Shown piece by piece: positions 25,366-38,319 of a DNA stretch of 64,000 nt. Every line of letters starts with the position of its first letter. Within the stretch, counting starts at the first letter, position 1. The translations under genes and the position numbers were made by a program. This stretch comes from Nymphaea colorata (lineage: Eukaryota; Streptophyta; Magnoliopsida; Nymphaeales; Nymphaeaceae). The stretch is taken from positions 19,917,716 to 19,981,715 of the forward strand of contig NC_045144.1 of NCBI RefSeq assembly GCF_008831285.2. Reading direction: 5' to 3'. The notes below the pieces were generated by a model that saw only the letters and a list, made by a program, of their open reading frames with translations, had not been told where the DNA came from and searched no databases.

Positions 25366-28148
25366 TCACAGGTCCTGAACGCTCAAACCTGCCATAATGA
25401 ATTATTAGAAGCGTCATTAGTAGTAGTCCAAAGAATAAGCCAAGCACTTAGGCAGCAACACATTGTGCGAATGACCTGAAAGCAAAAGCACCAGATGTTT
25501 TGCAACCAAAAATACAAACCAAGATCTGAACTCTTCAATGCTTCGACTTATCAGAAATCGCCTAACCAAGACATATCTGCCTCATCGCAATTCCTGCTAT
25601 ATGGCAAGCCTTTCAAGACTATCTATAGGGTTTGCTAATCTGCTCTTGTTTCTGTATCTGAATGGGTGTAGTAGTGGACATAAATGGATTGTATAGAAAA
25701 AAAATCCAGGACCTTAACAGCATTCATAAATGTACTGTGGTTTCCACATTTCACCAATCTCTTCAATATAAGTAAAGCCAGTGTTGCCAAATCCATTGCA
25801 TCCAATTGCAGAAAGAGATGGCAAAGCAGGTGGACATTTAGTCTTGGTGCAGTTTCAAAAGTAACACATGTTTCAGGAAACGAAACACCAGTTCTTTGAA
25901 ATACTTAAAGATCAAGAGGTTGTTGCGATCCATTAATTTGAAAACCATGCTTTACCAATACATGGAAATCATGGCTGTATTTGAAGGCAACACTTTAAAA
26001 TACAGTACTACTATTGTTGCTGAAAAACATTAGTTATTCCATCACCACTTCTAATACAATGTTTCCAAATTCAGCATGAAAGATAAAAAATGGAACCCAA
26101 AGAGACTGCCTAATCTTTCAGCTGAAGACCCAAAGACCCGAAGTTATTGGCGTTTTTAACTCGCTAAGTAACAAGTATATAAAAAAAGTTGAAGCAAATA
26201 CCTGTAACAGACAGAAGTAAGAACTTTCTTTGAGAGAAAACAAGGGTAGCTACCATCCTCTGATCCTCAGAGAACATATTGAGAGTAACATTGTTAACCA
26301 AGAAAAATATAAAGTACACGTGAAATAGATTAAAGGACGTGTTTTAGAACTGGAAAACACACAGCACTTCAAGTTCAAAATAAACAAACAAATTTTGCTT
26401 GCAATATCATCAGAAGTGAGAGTTGAGGATTGCAGATATACTTAAGTGGAATTCATGGAATATTTATAATAAACAGCCCATCTTTCTTTATTTTTCCAAT
26501 CCTTTCCCATTGTTCACTACCATGAAAGATCTTTAGATGTAATGTGTGCATTTCCTTCTACAATGTATAGTGCTTCAAGACATCAATCTCATCATTACAC
26601 CACAAGCAGATAAATGTTTGGCATCATCTACTGGAATCAGTTGATGTAGAGAGCATTTTGAAATACAATGAAAACCAATTTAGGCTTCACCTTTGGATAA
26701 AGGCGGCCAGTGAAGAGTAAGTAAAACACATTACCTGGTGGAAGGGATTGCTTCAGTTTATCTGCCTTCTCAGAATCAAACACACAGAGGGTGTAAAGGT
26801 ATTTGGAGCAGCGGACCTTGAACTTCACAACATCTTTGCTCCTCTTGATTTTCACAGAACGTGCATCTTTCCTTCTTGCAGTGAGAAGGAAATCCTTGAT
26901 CTCATGTATTTGCTTCGGCTGCAAAGTTATAACCATTGCCATGTGATCAAAACTAATGCTTATACATAAACGATGAATGTGAACAATTTCTTACAAATGT
27001 CAAAACACCGATTCTATGAACATAAGAAAATTCATTGCCTGTAAAAGTACTCGTTTGTTATTGTAAAATACTCAAAAAATACAATATCATATAACCCTCA
27101 ACATTTGTATCAAAATTATAGAGACTCAATGAACGTTAATCATCGTTTTTTTATGTTACCTAACAAGTGATACGATATAATACTACATCCCCTTTGAATT
27201 ACCGAATGAAGATGACCATTCATCATCAGACGTCCGATCACAACAACTTGCAGAAAAATCAAGAAATTTTGGCTACAGTAGCTTTAACTTTCCATAACTG
27301 TACAAGTATTTGGCAATTAATTATTCGCTGCAAGGACAAAAGCTTTTCATAATGGACATTGCTAACCCAACCTAGAGAAACTATACAAAATCTAACAAAG
27401 AATTAGCCAACCTAGAGAATCCATCCCAAAATTTTGATGATTTATACTACACCCGCATGCCAGCCTCATCATAAAATAGAAAGCTCAAACAATAGGAAAT
27501 AAGGTAAAGAGATGATAAATTAGAATTCTAAACAAGAGAAGACATTTAAAAGATCAACTAAAAAGAAGTGACCCTTTTCTGAAGCAGATGCAAACCACGA
27601 AAGCAACCGAAGATAATCCTAATTCGCCAAAAGCCTAGTGAGCATGACACCGGAATCAATGCTTCATTTACACTAGAAGATCAAACACAATGACCTTTCC
27701 CAGCCCACTAATCTAGCAGACTAGCACCAAACAGGTCCACCACAAAGCCAACGTGAACTCAAATTACTAAAAAAGAGTGATAACATGACAACCAGAAGAG
27801 TAAGACCAGAAGATCCACTAACAAAGACAGTTTGCCAAATGAGAATGCATCACGCTATCAAACAAAAGGAGCAAAAGCACAATTTCACGCGATTTTCAGA
27901 TTAATTACCAAAACAAAGACTTCGTTCGCTTGACGGTAAAATAAACCTCAACAATCTAGCTGTTAGAAACAAACAAGGAAAACAATGGAGTTCATCCCTC
28001 TCAAATAACCAAAAAGAAGACAGAAGGCTTAATCCATCTCATTCGACGGAGACAAGCTCCAAAAATATACGAAAAAAAGAAAAAAATAACCTAAAAATCA
28101 AAAACAAAGACGATCTAGGAAGAGAGAAGAAGAGGATAAGAATACCAT
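25366..28148 (-). CDS. RPL38: 60S ribosomal protein L38 (eL38)
   Basis: Small basic protein of the large cytosolic ribosomal subunit. Three exons on the minus strand: 28146-28148, 26735-26918 and 25366-25388. Exon 1 contributes only the ATG. Exon 2 gives [20 protein letters not shown] and onward to KLKQSLPP. Exon 3 gives the last residues LSVQDL and the stop. The total is 69 aa, the usual L38 length. Junctions are ATG|gtattc, ttgcag|CCG, CCAG|gtaatg and ggcag|GTT, all GT-AG. The open frame can be read upstream of exon 2 (MAMVITLQ), but that start lies in intron 1 and is rejected because all L38 proteins start MPKQI. Introns are 1.23 and 1.35 kb, very long for a 210-base coding sequence. The neighbouring FtsZ1 gene is on the same strand but is independent. 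Confidence 0.96.
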
Positions 28149-28257
28149 TTTGCTCAAAGCGACGGAGGGGAGAGAAGAAAATCTCAACTACGTCCGCTCT
28201 CGAGAGTCCTTTCACCCCCAGCCCTTCGGAAGAAAGCCTGCATCTGCGGAAGGCTCG

Positions 28258-28292
28258 AATATATAGGGCGCAACTGCACTCTAAAACCCTAA
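28258..28292 (-). promoter_or_regulatory. RPL38 core promoter: TATA element and telo-box
   Basis: Read on the minus strand, TATATATT-type sequence lies at 28258-28266, about 110 bp before the start codon. Just upstream the plus strand reads AAACCCTAA at 28284-28292. This telo-box is well known in plant ribosomal-protein and other translation-linked promoters, usually a few tens of bases from the start site. Their spacing of about 18 bp fits that arrangement. The transcription start was not determined. Confidence 0.7.
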
Positions 28293-29542
28293 CGAGCACT
28301 AATGGGCATTTTCGGAATGCGAATGGACACAAAACGGATCGGGTAAAACTCCAAACCGCGTCCTTATCCGGGTTCCGTTGGGGGTTGTCTTGTGACTTTC
28401 GTCTATGGCTCGGATTATTTCTAACAATTTAAATATTTATTGCGCTCAAAAAATCAGATTTTAATTTTAACTGAAAAATGAAAATAGAGTAATACAGGAC
28501 GACACTCAAACCATGAATGTGTTAATATCAATGCTTAAACATTGCAATTTGCAACCAAAGGGTTAAAAAGTTTTGAGAGACGAAATTTTTTATCCTAACT
28601 GCTGACAGTTTTTTTTGAGCGCTTGGGCTCTAAAACCACTCTTCTTTCACTTAATATCTGTTGGCCTTAGCCTCACTAGCAAGAGTTGGGGCCGAGACTG
28701 AAAATTCTGATTAATGGGCATTAGTTATAAAACTTGATTTTTAAGGCGCATTAAATAAAAAAAAATGACATGAAGTCATTTTTTTTTTATGTCTGTACTC
28801 TTAGACCATAAGCAGTCGACGACCAAGTTGACGATATATTGTCTCCACGTTAGGCCCCAACGCAACCCTAGACCCTAATGATAAAGGGCTCTTGGCCATC
28901 CTTTCGGTGGCTTTTGCCCACCCCAAAAAATGTCGATAAAGTACATTATTACTTTTAGGTTAAATTTTTTTAACTATTTATCTGTTTGGTAACTGTTGTG
29001 GTGGACAATCTTAATCTTAAAATAAGTAATATCGAGTTGGGTGTATTAGATATGTTGACTTGGTGTTTGTGAATTCTAATCGAAATAGATAAGGTTAGTA
29101 TAGTGGTGGAGGGATTTATCCAGTAAGCACCAACTGTCAGGGGTTTAGAACTCATTTTGTCTCTTCGTAGGGTTGAGTCTGTCTTCTCGTTGAGGTATAA
29201 GCTTTTGAGGCTCGAAAACTCTTCATTTTGAAGTTTCTGCAGTTCAACCATGTTTGGCAAATTGAAGCTGAACAGTGGATGCGAACTTCCCATTCCCATC
29301 GCCTGCCATTATCTAATATTTAATGCGTTGAAATATAATATTATATATTTATTGCATAACAATTCGCTCAACTGCTAGTTTTGCAAATAAATGAGATTAC
29401 AGTTCAAGTTATTTTGTAAACAATTCACGGATTCTTTCTACATGCTCACTTTTTATTTCCTTCAGGCCTGAAGCGCTTGTGAAACTGTAGTTATCATATA
29501 ATTAGTTGGACTTAATCATTCCCCATTACATCTAAACTATAC

Positions 29543-29546
<4 letters not shown>

Positions 29547-29587
<41 letters not shown>
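29547..29587. repeat. (GA)n microsatellite
   Basis: About 40 bases of uninterrupted GA dinucleotide repeat lie in AT-rich spacer. Confidence 0.95.
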
Positions 29588-29595
<8 letters not shown>

Positions 29596-30630
29596 CCAAG
29601 TTGTGACAATTAAGTATGATAGTTGAGAATATAGGGTAGCATTTTCAACTATGCAGACAGATTCATCATGGTCGATTTTCTCAGAATGAGTACTTCAATC
29701 ATATTATTGATAAGAAAATGCATTTCTTAGCCCCTAATATTTGTCAAACTTTGTGTCACTCATTTTAATCTTTACTGAAGCCTGTTAAACAATTCAAGTA
29801 ATTCTAACAGAATCATTCTCCGCTGTCAGATCTAAAGAAATTCTTACAAAATCGTTGATGCAGATTACATACACAGGAAAGTCCATCAGAAAGTAACAAT
29901 TAGTTGACTCAAAATAATCAAACCAAAACTTCAATCTGACATATGAAATCACGCCCAAATTTTCAAACTCCAGACACCCATCAAGTTTCAGGATTATGAG
30001 CCATTCTACAACCTAGTGTATATATCTCTTATCTGCCCATCGAAGTCTCTCTAGTTAGAGAATTTTCCAGCACTCAAATTAGTCCATAAGCATTTCACCT
30101 AGTCGTTTCTTTTTTAACTGATCTATGAGCATGACACACATTATATCAGCTCATCAGGGCTCTCTAATACCTGGAGGCTGTGCTAAGCGACAGCCAGAAC
30201 AAAACATAGTGTCGTGGGTTAGCAATCAGCATGTTTGACATTGACATGTCCAACCTTAAGTTTCCTTTTGTCAAATAAACCAAAAAGAAGGATCATGTTT
30301 CTTGCGCTGTGATCAGACCCTGGGTTCTAAAACGATTATTACTTGCATGTAGGTTAGAAACCGAAGTGGACTTTAACCAAAGAACCTTGACCAAGAAATG
30401 TTAAGTCCAATAATGATTTCCACCTGTCAAAACAGTTGCATTAGCTCTGCCTTAAAGTGCAAAAAACACGACCCTCTCTAAAGCAAGATGGAAAGCCAAT
30501 TACAATGAAAAGGAGTATGAAATGACCAAAACTTGGTTCAACTACAAACAGAAAAACCTTTATACAATTGCCTCAATTTTCACTGAGCTACCAAAACAAC
30601 ACAGAACTTGTTAACAAAGATAGAAGCAAT

Positions 30631-33600
30631 TCAGAAGAAAATCTTTCGGGATCTCGAAGGGTTTGAGGGTGAGTTGGCCATCTTGAGTGGTGTAGGCACT
30701 TTAGTCTCTTGAACGTTCAGTAGCCTGGCAGCCTTAGGATCTGTCAACAGAGTTTTCTGAAATGATTGTGAAAAGCCTGTTGCAATTATTGTCACATGAA
30801 TTTCTCCAGTATAGCGATCATCAACAACAGCTCCAAAAATGATATTTGCACTGGGATCTGCCAAACTAGTTACAACCTGGAAATAATAACAGAATCAGTA
30901 GAAGAAAATAATGAATGTAATAAGGGCAGCAGATTCAACAAAAGAGAATTAGATTTCTGTGCTTCAAGCTTGAATGTGACCTTTACTAAGTGCAACCAAT
31001 ACAAATCTTTCATTCCATGGTAAGGGGCAAGCCAAGGTTCTTAAAAGCAGCCTACCGATACAGCACAAGAAAAGCCATCAACTCATATAGCATAGTGGAA
31101 ACACTGGTGTCAATATGTGCCAACATAGGTAACCTTCAAGTTTGGTGGGGTTGGACCTGACTTGAAACTGCTAACCTGACTCCATATCATTAAACAATGT
31201 CAAAGACATTTAGCATCCAAAAAAATGCATACATCCTGATAGAGCACATAGCGTAAAAAAACATGCACCCATCCAGATGGAACTCCAAAATAAAACACCA
31301 AAAATATGGGTTTCCATCTTATTTTGAGATGTAACTGGAGAGAAGGATAAACTAGCAAATCTGTGTATGACAAATTTATATAACATAATACCATGCCTCA
31401 GTTCAGCCTTGCACTTTTCCGCATAAAGCCAGCAAATTACATAGACTTCCAGTGAAATACGTAGAGATTCTGAGTGAATATATATAAGGATAGTCCTGTG
31501 GCTGGGACAACAACTGTTCTATTTTGACATAAGCATTCATGCAGCTATGCCAGTTGGCTTGGGACTCTGATATGCCCATGTATCTGCATACATGACATTG
31601 ATGTGAAAGCACATTTAGGGCCTTAGGGGAACTCAAAACCACAAAAGTTACAATAAGCAATCATATGCGTTCAGTCAAATAATACAGTACTTGAAACCTC
31701 GAAAGCTACATAAGAAATGATATGCATTCAGTTGCAGAATACTAAGTAGTCAGTTGAAACACACAAGAAGAAAAAGGAAACAGAAAAAAGATCATAAGTT
31801 AGATGCTTTAAGGAATCCAGATAGAACAGAGACAATTTTAAAATGTGAGTAATTTAGAGCACCTGAGAGACTCTATTGACCTCTTGCAGAGTAATGTCCT
31901 TTCCTCCAGTGATGTTGTAGACAACACCAGTAGCAGATTCAATAGAGGAACCAATTAAAGGTGCCAAAGTTGCTTGTTCAGCAGCTTCTTCAGCACGATT
32001 CTTGCTAGAAGAAACACCAACACCAAGCATTGCAGTTCCGGAATTCTTCATAACTGCCTTGACATCTGCGAAGTCTACATTCACCAACCCAGGTATCTGC
32101 AGTATGTATTAAAGTTTAAATACCTTCAGCATCACCATAGGCATCAGTAAAATTCAAGAATGAGAACACAAAGACCAGAAAGAAAACTAGTAAAGGAAAA
32201 AATGACTTGGAAACCAAAATGATTGAATGATTTACAGTGATTATGTCTGAGATTCCCTGTACTCCTTGTCGAAGGACATCATCAGCTAGAAGGAATGCAT
32301 CCTGTAGGGGTGTCTGTTCTTCAACAACATCCAGCAGCCGATCATTTGGAATGACAATAAGTGTGTCAACAGACTTTTGAAGTTTCTCAATTGCCTCTAG
32401 TGCCTGTAGTAGAGAAGTACAAATTGAAGATAAAAACTGGGTAAAGGCTTCCAGACATAAATTCATGCAATTATATATGGGCATATGGATGACTAGATTG
32501 ATGAAAGGCACATATAAGTAATATATAAAGGACATCAGACTATACACGAAAGCAAAGCAGAAATTAACAATATATGTAATTTTGGCATGGGCAAAGTGCA
32601 GGTGAAAACATTTAATCAAACTTAAGGCAACCTTTGGTAAGCAGTATTGAGGTATTGTTCTTTAAGACAAAAAAGCAGTTTCATTTTCCTGAATTTCTTC
32701 ATATTTTCCACTTTTGCCTGTGATTGTGCTGGAAGAGAGGACACATTGAAAACATAGCAAAGATAACTAAATTATGACTTTATGTAGTGGAAGCCCAAAA
32801 CACAAGTTTGAGTAAGGGTCCTTGAAGAGTATACGAAAATCATTATCATAACAATGAACCATGGGTCCAACCATGACTACCAGTATAGCCATTTGTTCCA
32901 TGTGGTTGTGAACATCAGCTTAGTCATTCGTTCCATCTAGTTTATCTTGAGATTTGGATGAATAATTTGACATGTCCAAACAGCCAACACTTTTTCAGTG
33001 AGTGGACGGTTTATGAGTTTGAAAACTTATATGCAAGAAAAAAAAATGGAAAGTTATCCTGCACTCATTGCACCACAAAGGAAAGAAATCGTAGTTTGCA
33101 TCATAGCAACCAATGGGGACCAAAATAATCTAAATCAACAAAAATAGTTTCATCATCAATATAGAAAAATTAAAAAAATAGTAAATAAATTAAATGTGAA
33201 ACCGCTTGAAAGCACCTACCTGCAAGGACCTCTTACGACCTTCAAAGCTAAAGGGGTAAGTCACCACCCCAACAGTCAAGTAACCTGCATCTTTTGATAT
33301 CTGGGCAACTACAGGTGCAGCACCTGAACCAGTGCCCCCACCCATACCAGCAGCAATAAACACAAGATCAGAGTCCTTGAGGGCATCCGAAATTGCTTCT
33401 TTAGATTCTTCTGCGGCTTGCTCTCCAAGTGCTGGGTTTCCACCAGTACCTGCACCTCTAATTGGGAAAAGTTAATTGGTGGTGAACATTTGATGTAATT
33501 AAAGTTTAATATGTCTTCCAATGTTAGACCTTATTTAAGGACTGCTTTCCTGATATTCATGCACATATTTGACAAAACAAACCAGGATAACATTTCACGA

Positions 33601-35161
33601 TACTGTAAAGTGTAAAATATTCTCTCAGCACAAATAACTGACCTAATCCACGAGTCAACATCTGTCCAATTTGAAGTGGAGTCTCTGCAGCCGAGTGCTT
33701 AAGTGCTTGCAGATCAGTATTTATGGCAAAGAACTCTACACCCTGATGCAGATATAGAACGTAAAAAAAAATATGACATCTAAAGAGACTATGAAAAAAG
33801 TAGACTTTTTCAGGAAAATAGATTATTCAATGGACCAGAAGCATGGAGTCTCTTGTGATCGTGCATCTTAGACCAGGAACAATCAAGATTCTGAAGGAGG
33901 GATACAGGCACTTGAACACAAACAAGTACATTATACATGGATTTAGTAGCATGAATTTTGTAGTGAAAGCTTAGTTCTCGGCTACCTTGCAGGCGCCTGA
34001 ACACAAACAAGTACAACATACCTGAATTCAGTGGCATGAATTTTAAAGTAAAAAGTTGCGCCTCCACCACCTCCGCTCCCATGGGAGGTGAATTTGGCGG
34101 ATGGAGGAAAACACTTGAGTTTTTTTTTCCCTTTTTCTTTAGCTTTAATGTAAAAATTAGTACATAGACTTCCCACATATTTTAATTGATATGTAGGTTT
34201 TTGCAAGTACTTCTAACGTTATAAGTTAATTTTAAATTTCAGCTTCATTTTCCATACTTTTTTTTTAAGTCCTAACTGCTTCCGCTTAGGCTTGGACTTA
34301 GGCTTTTTAGGACATTTGTCGCATTGCCACCAGATTATTCTTTTGTCTACTTAGGTGCAAACAATAATGCATCCTTATACCTAGTTCCTGGTTGTAAGTG
34401 ACCGGAAAATTTACTAAATATGTCAAGACCATCATATAAACCGTTATAGGTTGAACCACCACAGTAATATCTTTTCATGGAGCTATCATAATATCATGTG
34501 AAGAAAAACAAGCAACCCCTTCATTGACTTGTACAAGCTCGGATGGCAATTGAACATCCAAGCAAGATCTGCATTAATGGAACTAACAATCATGCAAGCA
34601 TGATATTAATTGGACAAAGCCCAAAAACGAAATTCAGGACATCCATTCTCATTCCAAGACAAAGGCAGCTCCATTTTTCATAGCTTCGACTAATTCATCC
34701 ACATGGCCTTAAGGACAATATACGAAGCTCCCTAACAAGTTTACTCGATGTTCAATCAATGCATTTGCAGAATCCCAGCTCAATTCCTATCTATTCGCTC
34801 AAAGAGTCCCCAGACGAAATCGCCTGCTGGGGCGAATCGCCGTCGAACAAAGCTGCATTACAACAAAAAAAAAAAAAAATAGCGAGCAATGATGGGCAGG
34901 TGATGGAGACCTTACCTGCAAGCCACTCTTAATCATCCGGTTCACGGCATTGTTCCCGCCGCCCCCGACACCGACAACCTTGATTCTGGCGGACTCCATT
35001 GGGGTGAAGGAGGCACGGCACGCTCCACCACCTCCCCTCCGCCTGCTGCTTCTGCATTTCGTCTTGCTCCAATCCAAACCGCACCACGAGCTCCGCGAGA
35101 ACCCAAGAGTGAACGAGGAAGAGAGGGTGGAGGGGTTTGCAAACTCCAACAGGACGCCCAT
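30631..35161 (-). CDS. FTSZ1: Chloroplast division protein FtsZ1 (tubulin-like GTPase)
   Basis: Tubulin-like GTPase that forms the stromal Z ring for plastid division together with FtsZ2. Six minus-strand exons: 34916-35161, 33643-33742, 33220-33449, 32236-32403, 31863-32096 and 30631-30876; 407 aa. Residues 1 to about 52 are Ser/Arg-rich with few acidic residues, as in a chloroplast transit peptide. The conserved body begins near [20 protein letters not shown]. The GTP-binding signature GGGTGSG is at 152-158 and the T7-loop NVDFADV at 254-260. The C-terminus ends SRSRKIFF, like FtsZ1 SPRRLFF, and lacks the C-terminal ARC6-binding motif of FtsZ2, which supports the FtsZ1 call. Exon 3 has two possible acceptors 6 bases apart (GAGGTGCAG); the inner one gives the conserved GLGTGGNP, the outer would add Gly-Ala. 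Length is somewhat below Arabidopsis FtsZ1 (433), mostly from a shorter transit region and tail. Confidence 0.95.
33905..34054. repeat. 85-bp-period duplication in FtsZ1 intron 1
   Basis: A segment starting CAGGCACTTGAACACAAACA at 33905 recurs as CAGGCGCCTGAACACAAACA at 33990. About 60 bases are shared, including AACAAGTACA and GCATGAATTTT. It lies wholly within intron 1 and does not affect the coding frame. Confidence 0.8.
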
Positions 35162-35440
35162 TTTCCCCCTTTCCTACTGGAAGAAACCAAAATACTTAGC
35201 TCCGTTATGGAGGCAACAGAAAACGAAGAATGTATAAAGAGACGATAAAAGAAGTAGAAGAAGAAGAAGACCAGGAGAAGCAGGGAAACCAACACCACCC
35301 ACCTTCCGAAATGGAGGGGAAAGGAAGGGAAAGAGAAGAGCAGAGAGAGAAAGAGAGAGACCGAAGATGGAGGAGTCTGGTGGTGGCGAAGGAGAGGAGA
35401 AGCGCAGCTTGTGGGGTTTCGAGGGGTTACGGGACATGAC
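35162..35440 (-). promoter_or_regulatory. CT-rich leader and proximal promoter of FtsZ1
   Basis: On the minus strand this stretch is strongly pyrimidine-rich (CTCTCTTTCTCTCTCTGC type) and lies directly before the FtsZ1 start codon. Such CT-rich 5' leaders are common in plant nuclear genes. No clear TATA box was seen. The boundary between leader and promoter cannot be placed from sequence alone. Confidence 0.45.
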
Positions 35441-37340
35441 GCGCACGAGCGAGCCCAGCCCGAGTCGAGTATGAAGACCCTAAGCTAAGCTTCGAGCTCG
35501 ACTCGTTTGAGCAGACCCAGGTCGAAGTTGGCTCGGCCAAGGTCGAGCAGCACACAACAACAAATAACGAACCGGATCGAAACTTTGACTGAGCTCGACT
35601 TCGCAGGGTTGTGACCTCATTCAAATGTAATGTCGAGTAAAGTTGTATTTAAAGCAAAAACCGAACCTTTACCCCTTTCTCCTAGTCACGTTTGAATGAT
35701 TGAAATGCCAAACATTCAATACCAGATAATAGTCACATAAAACAAAAGTTTCAAGTTCCAACTAATTTGCACGGCACAAGCCGGTTGAAGCCCATGCTAT
35801 TCCAATAGTAAATAATTGGTCACCTACCAACCCTTTCGAACGTTCATCTACCAACCCTTTCGAGTATTTATAATTATGTAAAATGAGTCGAAGATAAAGT
35901 CTTTATCCAACCCTTTTTTCTCTAGGGTTTGTTTGACAATAAGAACAAATTGTTATTGTTTCATGAATTTACCCAAAAAGTTGGAACATATTTATGTTCA
36001 ACATTATAACAATGTGTTTCAAGAATTTGCCCCAAACTTAAAAGTAACATATTGTTATTGATACTATATAAACCACTTTCAATGTTTTAGGGTGTTGCCT
36101 CCATTGTACTTCAACTTAAACATCAATGACCTTTCATTTTACAATATAGAGAGTTGATGTCTCAAGAATTCAAAACAAAGACCGACCGTTCATGAACTCT
36201 ACCTCATCCATTGCACCAACCATCAATACTATCTTTACTCGACTTGTTAATCTTCTTGATTCCATACCTAAGCTACCCAAGAATTTTCATCGATTTTTTG
36301 AAGAAGGAGCTTAGCTTCCTTTTTCAGTTGTAAAATAGAACGGCTCCCATTTTTTTTTTCTTTTTAAAATAATGTATGAACAATTCAAACTTTTTAATAG
36401 ATCAGATGTATGATCAAGATTTTACTGGAGGTACCAAACTTTGAAATATAACAACAACGCAGGCTTTTATTTGTTAATTGCTTGAGTTGCATAAAAAACG
36501 GAGCAAACAATGGATGCCTCTGGCCTCAAACCACAGAAGTGATGAAAGCTCACCCCAGCAGATGTTTTGTTGGAGTTATATAAGAAAGGCATCCATGAAA
36601 GCAATTAAAACATAGATATGTTTCTCTTATACCACTAAAAGTCAAGTACCATTTTTTCATAATTGTTTTAGAGTAACTTTTACAATGCCAAAAGTGAGTT
36701 TATTTAGTCTATAATTGATTTGAAAAGGTTATAAAAACGGGTAATAATAGGAAGGCGACTTCTGTGATGTGGAATTCACAAACCACCTGATGACAGATGG
36801 TGGGTGGAATCCCATAAGAAATAACTTGCTTTCTATAATTGGTATAATACTTGAATGAAGGACATTTTTCATTTTCAGGCTCATTTGCCTGTAGTTCCAA
36901 ACAAAAAGACAACCTTTTATGAATTTTTTAATAAGGAAAACTTTCATTACCTTGAGAGTTGAGAAATAAAAAAGGGTTAACTACAAATGTTTTCTAATCG
37001 AAGCTTCTGCCATTGAATCACATTATGCCTTTTTAAAAGGCATATTAGAAATGGGTAACAATGAAGAAAGGAAAAAATATGATCAAGTAGAAAATAAGAT
37101 TGAAAGGAGACTGCCCAGTTAATGAAAGTTCATTTCAAGCTCTCAATATGTCAGTTTTTATGAAAAGTATGATATCTTTCTTTAGTTACAGCAAAAAAAT
37201 TAGACTCCCCAAGCCGCGCAGGCCACCAAGAGGTCACATATTGAAAGCTCTCCCACTAGTCTCCTGTTTCCTGACGGTGGTAAGTAGAGAGCTCCTTTTC
37301 TCTTTATAAAATATCAAGTATTAGCTGCCACTGTGTCGAC
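35441..37340. other. Gene-free spacer upstream of FtsZ1
   Basis: The first 150 bases have GAGCTCGACTCG/GAGTCGAG blocks similar to those at 41,160-41,300, suggesting a dispersed repeat fragment. The rest is AT-rich with no recognised coding sequence. A GC-richer patch at 37,200-37,290 (CCAAGCCGCGCAGGCCACC) stands out from its surroundings but has no assigned function. Confidence 0.5.
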
Positions 37341-37341
37341 T

Positions 37342-37543
37342 GAACCGTGAATTTGCGGTGGTCTGATAAGAAGAAGTCATTCAGTGAAAGAAGAAGCACC
37401 AACTTCCAATTGCGCATCCATTAATGAGAAAACATCTACATCGAACCGTGAATATGCGGTGGTCTGATAAGAAGAAGTCATTCAGTGAAAGAAGAAGCAC
37501 CAACTTCCAATTGCGCATCCATTAATGAGAAAACATCTACATC
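37342..37543. repeat. 101-bp tandem duplication
   Basis: Two head-to-tail copies of a 101-base unit (37342-37442 and 37443-37543) start GAACCGTGAAT and end near AAAACATCTACATC. The only difference noticed is ATTTGCGG in copy 1 against ATATGCGG in copy 2. This near identity implies a recent duplication. Confidence 0.92.
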
Positions 37544-38319
37544 TCTATATTGGACAGATTAAAAAAGCAATTTCAGTTCTAAATGTACATATTTTTCCTG
37601 TGCTCTGGCGAGGAGGCCAGAACTGGTGCTGGGGAGTGATCAGCCACGGCTTCCAAGGCTCCAACTCTTCTGTCCGTGTGTGCCACATTGCTAATGGCTA
37701 CTGCTGATCGGGAAAGGGCAGTTGTTCGGCCTTTCGAACGACGTAAGCCTGGAAGAACAGGGAGATGATCTTCTGCAAGGCCGCCGCTTCACATGCCAAC
37801 AAGAGAATTGTCTGTGTTGAAACATATAGAAAAAAAATTACTAGAAAATTTAATTTTTATGCTCCGCGGTGAAAATTTCCAGTGTCCATACGTCAAAGGA
37901 ACATGGGTCAAAATGCACGTTTTACTGACAGTCTTTCCGACACGTCAGCATTGGCATGGTCTCTGACGTTTTACTGACGGTACCCCGAAAAGCCATCCGT
38001 ATATGAAGAGCTGGTCCGCCTAATGTGGCTCATTGATGCTTATGATGCGAAGGGTGAATGAACGTTACGTCAGTGAAACTCCCACGGTGCCAGTGACTCT
38101 CATGAAACGTCAGTGAAGGTATTAAGTTCTCCCAAGTTTTACTGACACTCCATTACTTAACGGTGATGCAATTTTTGTGTGAAAACTTTTTTTTTTGTTA
38201 AATAGATTTTATTGTTGAGAACTAATAAATTTTCTCTACTCTGAAGGGTCGATCTTCCACAGGGAATGGAGTTAATGAAAAAAACACATATACTTAAAAA
38301 AATAATCGCATCAATAAAA
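37544..38319. mobile_element. Repeat region with clustered ACTGAC motifs, possible transposon end
   Basis: Between 37,915 and 38,152 the motif ACTGAC/GTCAGT occurs repeatedly in both orientations: ACGTTTTACTGAC near 37,918 and 37,967, ACGTCAGTGAAA near 38,068, AACGTCAGTGAA near 38,106, and GTTTTACTGACA near 38,136. Short motif arrays like this mark subterminal regions of CACTA-type transposons in plants. No CACTA terminus or transposase was found, and the region also directly precedes a retrotransposon primer-binding-site relic, so it could instead be part of an LTR. Confidence 0.4.

Larger units (their letters stand above)
28149..30630. other. Spacer between RPL38 promoter and FtsZ1 3' end
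   Basis: Apart from the RPL38 leader and promoter in the first 150 bases, this 2.5-kb stretch shows no recognised gene. A pure (GA)n tract lies at about 29547-29587. The last several hundred bases before 30,631 should hold the FtsZ1 3' untranslated region. Open frames at 28,970-29,299 and 28,039-28,332 (minus) have no recognisable domains. Confidence 0.55.

Noticed and set aside
26637-26942. Longer L38 frame with MAMVITLQ start and NVFYLLF tail
   Set aside because: Both ends are intron sequence; splicing to ATG at 28148 and to exon 3 at 25388 gives the standard 69-aa protein.
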